Of a DNA stretch of 64,000 nucleotides, positions 8,159 through 16,548 are shown in pieces; the stretch's first letter is position 1, and every line of letters starts with the position of its first letter. Location of the stretch: positions 62,001-126,000 of the forward strand of contig JACAFB010000047.1 of assembly GCA_013388545.1 (NCBI GenBank), written 5' to 3'. A model generated the notes under the pieces. The model was not told the DNA's origin. It did no database searches and saw only the letters and a program-made list of their open reading frames with translations. Position numbers and translations under genes: made by a program. The stretch comes from Ignavibacteriaceae bacterium (GTDB lineage: Bacteria > Bacteroidota > Ignavibacteria > Ignavibacteriales > Ignavibacteriaceae).

Positions 8159-9085
8159 ATGCATTTCATACTCAAATTAGCGGCTGCTTCGCTTCTTATC
8201 ATTACTTCTCTCTCCGCCCAAAACCAACAAAATATTTTTCAGTCTGATATAAACGATGTAACTTTAATTACTCAGGAAGGCTCTTTAAACAAAGCAACAG
8301 TAGAGCAATTAAATTCAAGTCTTCATCAGGAAAAGTTATTCACCTATATTCATCAAAATGGTGTAGGTAACGAAGCCGAAGTAAAAATAGCCGGAGTGGG
8401 CAACCAATTCAGTGAAGTTTATCAGACAGGTGATTTTAACAAAGCGGTGATAACTCAGATTGGTGAATCGAACATAACAAAAATTGTACAGGAGAGCGAT
8501 CAGAATTTTGCCGAAATAAAACTTTTCGGCTTACAAAATACGGCCAGGATTTTTCAAATCGGATTCAGCAATAAAACATTACAGGAACTTGGCTCAGTCC
8601 GCAAACCACCAGGTTCGGATAATCTTTTTGAAATTTCGCAGATCGGCAATTTGAATGATGCAAAACAAATTTTAAGAGCTTCTTCAAGTTTTGCAAACAG
8701 CTACAACACTGCAATTATTAAACAAAAAGGAAATCAAAATACTGCTTTTCAACAAATCGGAACTGAATCAGAAATCTCCTCCAACAATATCTTAACAATC
8801 AATCAAACAGGCTCAGAAAACATATCCCAGCAGGTTATTCATTTTGGCAAAAACAATTCAGTGTTTTCATTCCAGGATGGAATTGGAAATGAATCCTATG
8901 TTTTTCAGCTTGGAAATATGAATGATGCGGAGGTATATCAATACGGAAGTTTAAATTATTCTTTCATCAATCAAAATGGCACCGAAAACTTTGCTTACGT
9001 TTTTCAAAGTGGTGACGGTAATTTTTCAAGGATAAACCAGGTTGGTTCTTCGAATTATGCCAGTGTAATTCAGAAATCATTTTGA
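8159..9085 (+). CDS. Curlin-repeat (functional-amyloid-like) secreted protein
   Basis: A 308-residue protein with a signal peptide (1-20, ending SLSAQ). More than ten degenerate curlin-type repeats follow, with pattern Q-x-G-x-x-N-x-A-x-[VI]-x-Q; examples are TQEGSLNKATVEQ, YQTGDFNKAVITQIG and NQVGSSNYASVIQ. Each repeat would form one strand-loop-strand turn of a beta-solenoid amyloid, as in CsgA/CsgB. The repeats are more diverged than in E. coli CsgA. At 308 residues it is about twice the usual curlin length. No csgE, csgF or csgG export genes are in the window, so secretion would rely on genes elsewhere. A terminator follows at 9114. Confidence 0.8.
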   Translation: MHFILKLAAASLLIITSLSAQNQQNIFQSDINDVTLITQEGSLNKATVEQLNSSLHQEKLFTYIHQNGVGNEAEVKIAGVGNQFSEVYQTGDFNKAVITQIGESNITKIVQESDQNFAEIKLFGLQNTARIFQIGFSNKTLQELGSVRKPPGSDNLFEISQIGNLNDAKQILRASSSFANSYNTAIIKQKGNQNTAFQQIGTESEISSNNILTINQTGSENISQQVIHFGKNNSVFSFQDGIGNESYVFQLGNMNDAEVYQYGSLNYSFINQNGTENFAYVFQSGDGNFSRINQVGSSNYASVIQKSF

Positions 9086-9113
9086 TTACAAATTAAATAG
9101 GATTTATTATCAG

Positions 9114-9134
9114 CCCCGCACTGCGGGGTTTTTT
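9114..9134 (+). terminator. Rho-independent terminator after the curlin-repeat gene
   Basis: Stem CCCCGC (9114-9119), loop ACT, stem GCGGGG (9123-9128), then a run of six T. It sits 28 bp after the stop codon. Confidence 0.85.
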
Positions 9135-9242
9135 ATTCCACCAACTATTTGATTATTATTCTGAAAAACCTATCTTAGCCGCAGCTTATTAAATCCTCAA
9201 ACGGGCATAAATAATTATCAAACACAATTAAGGAGATCTTTA

Positions 9243-9825
9243 ATGAGAAGGATTTATTTTTTCATTTTCGTAACAATAATTTTTCTTTATTCACAGGCAA
9301 TATTCTCACAAGAGACTGATGAAGTTTCTGCCGAGATGATGAAAGTGTGGATGGAATATATGACTCCCGGGCCTATGCATGAAATGATGGCAAAAAAATG
9401 TTGGTGATTGGAAAGTAAATACAACCATGTGGATGTACCCTGGAGCAGAGCCAACTTATTCGGAAGGTACTGCTACCGCTGAGATGATTCTGGGAGGCCG
9501 GTATTTAAAGATGGTTAACAAGGGGATGGTTATGGGAATGCCGATGGAAGGTTGGAGCCTTGAATGTTACGACAATGGTAAAATGGAATTTACTAATATC
9601 TGGATCGACAATATGGGAACAGGTATGGCTATCAGTAAAGGTAAATGGAATGAAGCCGACAATACCATAACTTATGAAGGTACTATGTATGATCCGATCG
9701 AGAAAAAGGAAATGCCCTTTACTTCTTTGGCAAAGAAGTTAGATGATAATAACAGCTTATTTGAAATGTATATGGAATATCAGGGACAAAAATTTAAAAG
9801 TTTGGAAATAAAATACTCCAGATAA
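9243..9825 (+). pseudogene. DUF1579-family secreted protein, frameshifted
   Basis: AAGGAGA at 9230-9236 precedes ATG at 9243, which opens a signal peptide and the DUF1579 N-terminus (MMKVWMEYMTPGPMHEMMAK). That frame stops at 9405-9407. The continuation (VGDWKVNTTMWMYPG, then LGGRYLKMVNKG and WIDNMGTGMAI) runs in the +1 frame to 9825. The break is a run of seven A at 9392-9398, and six would restore one protein of about 193 residues. The ATG at 9427 opens the remaining frame but lacks the signal peptide and domain start. It may be a sequencing error, a true pseudogene or a slippery site. DUF1579 proteins are beta-barrels of unknown role. Confidence 0.8.
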
Positions 9826-9837
9826 TCAAATCTGAGT

Positions 9838-9872
9838 GGGGATGAGAAAATATCATCCCCCCTCTCTCTTTT
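9838..9872 (+). terminator. Terminator after the DUF1579 gene
   Basis: GGGGATGA (9838-9845), a 7-nt loop, TCATCCCC (9853-9860), then a pyrimidine-rich tail with TTTT. It starts 12 bp after the stop. There is no T run on the minus side, so it serves the plus strand only. Confidence 0.65.
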
Positions 9873-9874
9873 AT

Positions 9875-11113
9875 TTATTCTATTACCGGGCCCAGGTTCG
9901 TAGCACCAGGGTAAAACAAAAATGCAATCGCAAATGCAAGTACGGAAATAATTATTCCATACATAAAGATGTTGTAGCAGATACGAAGGTTTTTATATTT
10001 AAGTCCAAGAATCTGACCGAGATAGTAAAAATCTTTTATCATACTTTCGTAAAGGTAATCTTTATCGTTGATCACCTGTTTCATTCCCCATGAAAAATCT
10101 TCAAGTTTCATATTATAGAAATTTCCAAAGAACATCAGGTTTGCCCTCTTATGTTCAATATCTTCTTTTGTGAATCTCCCAGATGTAATTTTCGGGCGTG
10201 TCACAATTATTGCATAAATCAGGGTTGAAAGACTGGTTAGAGTCAGTATTAAAGTTGGTATGATAAGATGTGGATTTGCTTCGAGCTTTCTTAACATTAA
10301 ACTAACAATGATTGTAATTATCAAAGTATTAATACTAATCATAATATTGGCTTTGTTATCGGCCATACTGCTGAAGTCAACGTGAGTCCGCATTACGTTT
10401 CTGAACATCGTCTCAACGCCTCGCTCAGTTTTTGGTTCTTTATCTTTCTTGGCCGGATTAATTTCATGATCACTCATAATTTTTTCCTCGCTGCGATTCT
10501 TTCCATTTGATTTTTTTAATTCTTTCAGGTACTTCTTTTCCATCTTAAAAACATTTTCATTCTTTGTTTCACCATACTGATTTCTGGCATATTCAGTAAA
10601 AAAATGATGATCCTTCATGAATTTAATATTGATCTTATACCACTCTTCATCTGAAAAAACTTTATTACCTTTTTTTTCAAGTTCCATTCTGAGCAGAAGA
10701 TTTTTTTCCTTGAAGTGTTTTGTTCCGAGATGAATTAAATCAGCATCACAGATAACTTCTTCCAATTTATTTTTCGGCTTATGAGGAATACGTGTGGCGT
10801 TAATGCATCCGATTACTTTTTCAATTTTATCTTCAGGATAATAGTTTTTCTGAAGAAAATCTTTTGCATATCGGATGCTTACATTTTCATGCCCTTCACA
10901 TAATTCAACATACCCCACGTCGTGAAACAACGCAGATATTTTAGCGATCTCAATTTCTTCATCGGTTAATCCAACACTCCTGCCAATTTCTGTTATTACT
11001 CCGACTACCTCAATTGTGTGTGCTAGATTATGATAGAAATTATTACTTGTATCATTAGTTCTGAAAATATTATTGATGTGTTCTTCAACTTTTTTAAGAA
11101 TCTCAGAATTCAT
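9875..11113 (-). CDS. HD-domain protein fused to a Pycsar-effector-like (PycTM/DUF5706) membrane domain
   Basis: A 412-residue, two-part protein. Residues 1-200 form an HD phosphohydrolase domain with metal ligands His32, His64-Asp65 and Asp125 (HNLAHT, FHDVGY, DADLIHL). After a charged linker (200-230), residues 232-412 match the Pycsar membrane-effector type: MRTHVDFSSMADNKANIMIS leads into TM helices at about 256-275 and 283-304, with a third at 383-401. In Pycsar, such effectors damage the membrane when they bind cCMP or cUMP. HD fusions have been proposed to sense or degrade nucleotides. No cyclase gene is adjacent. The nearest cyclase, at 17.4-19.4 kb, is of a different architecture. 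Confidence 0.8.
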   Translation of the reverse strand: MNSEILKKVEEHINNIFRTNDTSNNFYHNLAHTIEVVGVITEIGRSVGLTDEEIEIAKISALFHDVGYVELCEGHENVSIRYAKDFLQKNYYPEDKIEKVIGCINATRIPHKPKNKLEEVICDADLIHLGTKHFKEKNLLLRMELEKKGNKVFSDEEWYKINIKFMKDHHFFTEYARNQYGETKNENVFKMEKKYLKELKKSNGKNRSEEKIMSDHEINPAKKDKEPKTERGVETMFRNVMRTHVDFSSMADNKANIMISINTLIITIIVSLMLRKLEANPHLIIPTLILTLTSLSTLIYAIIVTRPKITSGRFTKEDIEHKRANLMFFGNFYNMKLEDFSWGMKQVINDKDYLYESMIKDFYYLGQILGLKYKNLRICYNIFMYGIIISVLAFAIAFLFYPGATNLGPVIE

Positions 11114-11192
11114 AATTTTTATACGGCTTGTTTTTGTTATGAAAGAATTATTTATTCCTAACTTAAATTACATAAAAGAATTTGTTAGAACT

Positions 11193-11216
11193 TGTGACAC
11201 ATATCAAGCCTTGATA
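11193..11216. promoter_or_regulatory. Candidate operator in a divergent promoter region
   Basis: TATCAAG-C-CTTGATA (11202-11216) is a palindrome with 7-bp arms. It overlaps TTGTGACACATATCAAG at 11193-11209, which partly resembles a CRP/FNR-family site. It sits between the divergent HD-effector gene and the PAP2 gene. By-eye match only. Confidence 0.3.
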
Positions 11217-11258
11217 AATAATGATTAAAGGCAGCTTAAAATCTGATAAAATTAATTT

Positions 11259-12122
11259 ATGAGGTTAAGCATATATAAATATTTAACGTTAGTTCTTATG
11301 CTAATTTTAATAAGCTTGTTCAACATTGGAATTACTGCTCAGCAAATTAGTAATGATAGTACTTCAAACGAAAATATTTTACTTAATGATGGCAGAGCTA
11401 TTGTAGATGATGCTGTATCATATTTTATCTCACCACTTAATTTTGATTTATCTGAATGGATGAAATTCGCAGCAATTTCAGCAGGGACAGTAATGCTGAT
11501 TACCCGGGATGAAGCAATAAGAAAATCTATAGGGAGAAATACTATTAAAAGTTTGAACAATGATCTCTGGGATATCCCCACAAAATATGGAATCATCACT
11601 TATGCAAATATTATTAGCGGCGTAGTTTATTTGACCGGTTTAGCAGCAGAAGATAACGAAATAAGAATTACCGGCAGACTTATGTTTGAGAGTCTTACCT
11701 ATTCCGGATTGACAGTTATGGCGGTGAGGTATTTAGCTGGCAGAGTAAGACCCTATTATGAAAAAGGCGCATGGGAATTTTTAGGATTTCAAACCGATAA
11801 TGAATTCCAATCATTTCCATCAGGTCACACTGTAGTAGCTTTCTCACTTTCAACAATTCTTGCGGAAAGAATAGATACCTGGTGGTCAAGAATTTTCTTT
11901 TACGGATTAGCCGGAATGACTGCATATGCACGTGTTATTAACAACCAGCATTTTGCTTCGGATGTTTTTAGTGGTGCAATGCTCGGTCTGTTTTCCGGGT
12001 TATTTGTGATTAGTAAAGAAAAAGAACGTGAATATTCATTGTCTGTTTCCGGCTCTGAATCTGAATCCGGATTTTATATTTTTCCTGCAATTAATAGAAT
12101 AAATTTGTTATATTCATTTTAG
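11259..12122 (+). CDS. PAP2-family lipid phosphatase
   Basis: A 287-residue membrane-associated acid phosphatase with an N-terminal hydrophobic segment or signal (9-28). The three catalytic motifs are present: KxxxxxxRP-like (AGRVRPYYEKG), PSGH (SFPSGHTVVAF) and SRxxxxxHxxxD-like (ARVINNQHFASDV). The family removes phosphate from lipid phosphates or diphosphates such as undecaprenyl pyrophosphate, outside the cytoplasmic membrane. A SixA-like phosphatase gene follows after 9 bp and is probably co-transcribed. The substrate is not determined. Confidence 0.85.
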   Translation: MRLSIYKYLTLVLMLILISLFNIGITAQQISNDSTSNENILLNDGRAIVDDAVSYFISPLNFDLSEWMKFAAISAGTVMLITRDEAIRKSIGRNTIKSLNNDLWDIPTKYGIITYANIISGVVYLTGLAAEDNEIRITGRLMFESLTYSGLTVMAVRYLAGRVRPYYEKGAWEFLGFQTDNEFQSFPSGHTVVAFSLSTILAERIDTWWSRIFFYGLAGMTAYARVINNQHFASDVFSGAMLGLFSGLFVISKEKEREYSLSVSGSESESGFYIFPAINRINLLYSF

Positions 12123-12131
12123 GAAAATACC

Positions 12132-12638
12132 ATGAAAAAAATTTTTCTGATCAGACATGCAAAGTCGAGCTGGAAAGAACCATATTTATCGGATTTCGAC
12201 AGACCCTTGAACAAGCGCGGTAAAACCGATGCACCTTTTATGGGTGAATTATTAGCTCAGAAAAAAATATTACCGGATTTAATTCTTTCCAGCCCCGCAA
12301 AACGTGCAATCAGAACTGCTGAAGAAATTGCAAAAAAAATAAATTATAATTTATCTGCAATTAAAGCTGATGAAAGAATTTATGAAGCCTCAAGGAATGA
12401 ATTATTAAAAGTTTTAAGAGAGATTGAAAAAGACGTCGATGTGATTTTTTTGGTTGGACATAATCCGGGATTGACCTTCTTTGCTAATTTCCTTTCCGGA
12501 TCTGAAATAGAAAATATTCCAACCTGTGGTATTGTAGAATTCAATTTTAAAGGTTCGGATTGGGAAGATCTTGATATTGATTCGTGCAGTCTTGTTTCTT
12601 TTGAATATCCCAAAAAATATTTATCAAAAAATCAATAA
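12132..12638 (+). CDS. SixA-like histidine phosphatase
   Basis: A 168-residue phosphoglycerate-mutase-fold phosphatase. LIRHAKSSW (6-14) holds the catalytic RHxK of the SixA subgroup, and VGHNPG near residue 103 supplies the second catalytic His. The length matches SixA, which dephosphorylates His on phosphotransfer domains; other members act on small molecules. It is preceded by AGGAAA and probably co-transcribed with the PAP2 gene. Its stop lies 7 bp from the convergent barrel gene, so there is no room for a separate terminator. Confidence 0.85.
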   Translation: MKKIFLIRHAKSSWKEPYLSDFDRPLNKRGKTDAPFMGELLAQKKILPDLILSSPAKRAIRTAEEIAKKINYNLSAIKADERIYEASRNELLKVLREIEKDVDVIFLVGHNPGLTFFANFLSGSEIENIPTCGIVEFNFKGSDWEDLDIDSCSLVSFEYPKKYLSKNQ

Positions 12639-12645
12639 TAATTTT

Positions 12646-15297
12646 TTAGAACATCATCGCGGTTTGAAAATAAAAAATTGTCCTTTCGGGTGAATTGGCT
12701 ATACAGACCGAGAAAACCAATCCTCTTTTCAGATAACCGAGCCATATTCCTCCTCCAAGTGAAGGATGCCATTTTTTTGATTTTATATTTTCAACCCATA
12801 CTCTTCCGGTTTCAGCAAAAATAGAGATGCCTGCTTCGCCTTTCAGTATAAATTTTATCTGTGTAAGTGAGCTTCTTATTTCAGACTGAAAAAATAATTT
12901 TGAATCTCCTGCAAACCTTTCACTGCTATAGCCGCGGAGATTATCTGCACCGCCAAGAAATGCAAACTCATAAAATGGCATTCGACCCCAAATTTTTTCA
13001 GCACCAATCCGTAAAGCAAAAGTACTTTCTGTAAAAAAAATAAAGCCAACATACTTTCTCACATCAATTGCTGCTTTGCTGAAAACAAATTTATTTTTAA
13101 AAACAACCGGTGTTAACTGAGCAGAAATATTTAAGTACATCCCTTCTGTTGGGAAACGCAGATTATTTCTTGTATCATAATTCAACGACGAGAATATACT
13201 TAAAGAAGTAAAACCATTTAAACTATAATTATCTAATCCACTTCCAATGTATTTCGTATTTATAAACGGTTTAATTATATCCTGGTTATTAATTTGAGTG
13301 GATGAAAGACTAAATAATGGGCCAGCTTTAAATGACAAATTATCAATCAAATAAAATTCAAGCAAAGCCGAGCAATTAATGAATCGGCGTTTGATAAAAT
13401 AAAAATCCTGCTCTTCAAGATTTCTTTCATAGCCGGTTTCATTTCCAAATCCAAAATAATTTGCATAGTACCTGTTGGCTGCTGAAATTTCCAAAAGAAA
13501 ATTTACATTATCGGATAGTGCTTTCGATTTATAATTGATAGAGGAGAATATTCCTCTTGAAATCGAAGTGTAATAAGCAGAAGCCTTCAAATAATATTCA
13601 TAAGGAGATTTCCTGAAGTTAAAGTGAGTATGATCAATTGTTCCTCCGATAGAAATTCCATTGCTGCCGTTATAATCCAGGTATGGAAGTAGCATTGTTC
13701 TTGAGTAACGGTCTTCCTGCAACGGTTCAAATTTTTGAGAATCATCTTCAGGGTCCGGTATTTCTGAATCGTTATAAATTGTTCCAGGGCCAAAAACGAT
13801 TTCAGTTTTTTTTCCGTGATCATAAATCAAAGTTTTATTTTCAGAATCCTGAAATGGTAAAACGAGAAGTAAGTGTCCCTCAACTTTTGATACATCCACA
13901 AAATGATCTGCACCATCGCCGCCAATGATTCTGATCAAAGGAGAAGAATATACAGTACCTGATACAAATACCGAATCATCTCCATCAAGGCAGTGAATCC
14001 TTATTTCTTTTGTTATTGCATTATCAAATGTTTTTTGGAAATAAAATTCCCTTTTGATAAAAGGGTCTTTGTCCTTTTTGTAGAATGTAACTCTTGTTTC
14101 TTTATTGCTAAGTCTTTCAACCAGAAAGAAATCATTTTTAATGCTGCCGAAAACATCCACAATTTCGTTTATGTGATTGTAATAATCATAAATAATTTTA
14201 GAAAGATTATTTCTTCTTACATTCAATTTACTTCTTATTTCATCAGCACATATTTCATAATGCTGAGGAGGAAGTTTCTTCAAAGCTCTCTCTATTAACT
14301 CATCAGAGAATTTATTACTGACAAAGGCAGCGATTGAATCCCACTGACTTCGATTTAGTTCAGGAAGTATTCGCCTGTCCAAATACCTTCCGTTCCAGGT
14401 TAGAAATTTTATATCGGGGAATTCATAATCAAAATGGTTAAGCTGAGGAACAAAATATTCAGCAATTGATGGAAGCAGACCATCAAATTTAGAAAATGCC
14501 TGATCACGATCACGAGGAATTGGTTTCCAGATTTCTTTCCCGTCAAGATTATATTTTGCCCACCTCCACTGATCCATATGACGATCCCAATCGCCAATAA
14601 TAAGGTCAATTATTCTGGCCTTTAAATAATCTTTCGCATCAATTTGTTCATTTCGCTTTTCTTCAAGACGATTAAGTAATTTATAAGTGCCCATAATTTT
14701 TTCAGCACCTTTGAAGAACTGTTGCGAGTTATCTTCAGTTTCGTCAGGATGAATTTCAAGAGTTCCTAGCAAACCACCAAAATCATTTCTGAACTCACCA
14801 AGCAGTGAATCATCAGGTAAATAATAAATTGCAGGCGGTGAATGAAGTAAATTCATTGCATCCAGTATCTCGGAAACAATCAATGAAGCACCTGGATGTG
14901 ATGAACTGATCTGATCTTGAAGTATTTCTTCTACAATTGATTCTCGTAATTCGGGAGATAAAATTTTTTCAGGGTTTTTATCGATTGATCGGAACTTCCA
15001 AATGTTTTTGTCAGCATCCTGAAATCTTAGTGAGAGCGTTTGCATCCCACCTCCCCTTTCAATTGGCTTCAATCCGCCTGCAAATTGTTTAAGGTCAAGA
15101 ACTTCAACACTTAATTGACTGATCCACAAGTCACGCCAATGTTCCCCAAAAATAAATTTATGCAGACTACCTGCCTGGTATTCAGGATTTGGGATGATTT
15201 CAATTACCTGAGTTGAATCATCCTTCGGGAATGTATTTTTATTAAAACAAATTAAAGAGCAAATCAAAAAAATCAGAACCATTTTATTCTTTTGCAT
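12646..15297 (-). CDS. Outer-membrane D15/BamA-like barrel with periplasmic kinase-like domain
   Basis: An 883-residue exported protein (signal peptide about 5-24). The C-terminal 350 residues form a surface-antigen (D15/Omp85-type) barrel, including GGADNLRGY. The N-terminal 380 residues contain DLIIGDWDRH (231-240) and PRDRDQAFSK (261-270). These align with the catalytic Asp loop and metal-binding Asp of FAM20/HipA-type atypical kinases (pattern G-[ND]-x-D-R-H, then D-x-x-x-[AG]-F). Upstream, IWKFRSIDK (99-107) could supply the nucleotide-binding Lys. It is 15 bp downstream of a lipoprotein phosphoesterase, and the two probably act together at the outer membrane. The barrel call is strong; the kinase idea is inference from motifs. 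Confidence 0.75.
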   Translation of the reverse strand: MQKNKMVLIFLICSLICFNKNTFPKDDSTQVIEIIPNPEYQAGSLHKFIFGEHWRDLWISQLSVEVLDLKQFAGGLKPIERGGGMQTLSLRFQDADKNIWKFRSIDKNPEKILSPELRESIVEEILQDQISSSHPGASLIVSEILDAMNLLHSPPAIYYLPDDSLLGEFRNDFGGLLGTLEIHPDETEDNSQQFFKGAEKIMGTYKLLNRLEEKRNEQIDAKDYLKARIIDLIIGDWDRHMDQWRWAKYNLDGKEIWKPIPRDRDQAFSKFDGLLPSIAEYFVPQLNHFDYEFPDIKFLTWNGRYLDRRILPELNRSQWDSIAAFVSNKFSDELIERALKKLPPQHYEICADEIRSKLNVRRNNLSKIIYDYYNHINEIVDVFGSIKNDFFLVERLSNKETRVTFYKKDKDPFIKREFYFQKTFDNAITKEIRIHCLDGDDSVFVSGTVYSSPLIRIIGGDGADHFVDVSKVEGHLLLVLPFQDSENKTLIYDHGKKTEIVFGPGTIYNDSEIPDPEDDSQKFEPLQEDRYSRTMLLPYLDYNGSNGISIGGTIDHTHFNFRKSPYEYYLKASAYYTSISRGIFSSINYKSKALSDNVNFLLEISAANRYYANYFGFGNETGYERNLEEQDFYFIKRRFINCSALLEFYLIDNLSFKAGPLFSLSSTQINNQDIIKPFINTKYIGSGLDNYSLNGFTSLSIFSSLNYDTRNNLRFPTEGMYLNISAQLTPVVFKNKFVFSKAAIDVRKYVGFIFFTESTFALRIGAEKIWGRMPFYEFAFLGGADNLRGYSSERFAGDSKLFFQSEIRSSLTQIKFILKGEAGISIFAETGRVWVENIKSKKWHPSLGGGIWLGYLKRGLVFSVCIANSPERTIFYFQTAMMF

Positions 15298-15312
15298 AAG
15301 AATAACGTTAAT

Positions 15313-16515
15313 CTAATTTGAATGTTTTTTGAAAGTAACAAGATTCGTTGCAAAATAACTAAATATCTTATTTAGTTTTTGATCGTCATCAACAGAATAA
15401 ACATTCAAAATCACCTGACCGTTAGAAAGAAAATCTAGACCAATAAAACCTGGCTGATATGCAGCAAGAATCGTACTTTCGTTTTTTGTAACAGGATTCC
15501 TGTGAGCGGATGTGCCAAACCCGCTAACAAGATAGAGATTCTCATTTGGGGCTTTCAATATCTGAAGTGTATGTTCGTGACCGGAAGCAACAACCACACC
15601 TGAATAATCATCAATTACACTTTCTAGTTTTTTGATATAATTCTGATATGTACCGGATGATAAATCCTGATCGCTAACTCCAAGATTCCGGACAAGCGGA
15701 TAAAGAGAACCTATCACAGGAAGTGGAATCCAGAGATAATCACTTAATTCTGTCAGAGGGAAAAGATGTGCCTGCCAGTTAAAGAATCCGCCATGAGGTC
15801 CGTAGCTCTTAAGCGGATGATGAGCCGCAATAATCAGATGTTTACCATTAAAACTATCAATCGACTCTTTTATTTCAGCTAAAAGTATCTGTTCTTCTGA
15901 TTCCCGACAGCTTTTTTTGTTTGACTTGTCATTGAAAAACCATTGGCTGTCGATAATTACTAATCTGATATCATCAGAGAAGTCAACAACCGAAGGACCG
16001 GGACAACCGCTGTCAGGAAGAAATTCTATTTTCAAATCGTCAAAACTCTCAATCAAATTTTCCTGCCTTAAAATATTCAGGTAACCGATTGATTTTCCTT
16101 TTGCCCAATCATGATTTCCGGGAATGAAGATTCCTGTGGCATCGGAGTTTTGAATTACTTTTACCTGCTCAATTAAACGATTTTTATAAACAGAATAATC
16201 CGGATTGCTTTTATCGGGAAGCCCCGAAGGATAAATGTTATCGCCGAGAAAAATTATGGTTGTACTGTCAGGCTTTCTCGAAGCGATCATCTCAAGATAT
16301 TTTAATACCGGTTCGCGTTGATCCAATGAAGGTTCACCGGCATCACCAATAAGAAGAATTCTTTTCGACACTTTTGATTCATCAACAGAATTTGAATAAA
16401 GTTCGTAGCCTTCCTTAATATAAAATCCGGTAACACCACAGCTTGTTGTTAATAAAATAGTCAGATAAAGAATTGAAAACATCACTAATAAATAAATTTG
16501 TTTAACGTTTCTCAT
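15313..16515 (-). CDS. Calcineurin-like metallophosphoesterase lipoprotein
   Basis: A 400-residue protein with a lipobox (LTTSCG, Cys at about 26), so it is probably anchored in a membrane facing the periplasm. Metallophosphoesterase motifs are complete: GDAGEP (metal Asp), GDNIYPSG, GNHDWA, the HHPLKSYGPHG His motif and GHEH near the C-terminus. The set resembles purple-acid-phosphatase-type enzymes. It is the first gene of a pair with the barrel protein 15 bp downstream. Related Bacteroidota proteins are, from memory, sometimes single phosphoesterase-barrel polypeptides. Confidence 0.85.
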   Translation of the reverse strand: MRNVKQIYLLVMFSILYLTILLTTSCGVTGFYIKEGYELYSNSVDESKVSKRILLIGDAGEPSLDQREPVLKYLEMIASRKPDSTTIIFLGDNIYPSGLPDKSNPDYSVYKNRLIEQVKVIQNSDATGIFIPGNHDWAKGKSIGYLNILRQENLIESFDDLKIEFLPDSGCPGPSVVDFSDDIRLVIIDSQWFFNDKSNKKSCRESEEQILLAEIKESIDSFNGKHLIIAAHHPLKSYGPHGGFFNWQAHLFPLTELSDYLWIPLPVIGSLYPLVRNLGVSDQDLSSGTYQNYIKKLESVIDDYSGVVVASGHEHTLQILKAPNENLYLVSGFGTSAHRNPVTKNESTILAAYQPGFIGLDFLSNGQVILNVYSVDDDQKLNKIFSYFATNLVTFKKHSN

Positions 16516-16548
16516 ATAGTTTTGCGCAAGGGATCCTGTTTTACTTTT

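Noticed and set aside
9427..9825. DUF1579 protein starting at the internal ATG 9427
   Set aside because: The upstream frame supplies the signal peptide and the family's N-terminal motif; a one-base A-run change explains the break better.
13587..14609. Overlapping ORFs in other frames within the barrel gene
   Set aside because: They have no ribosome-binding sites or domain-like composition and lie inside a strongly supported gene.
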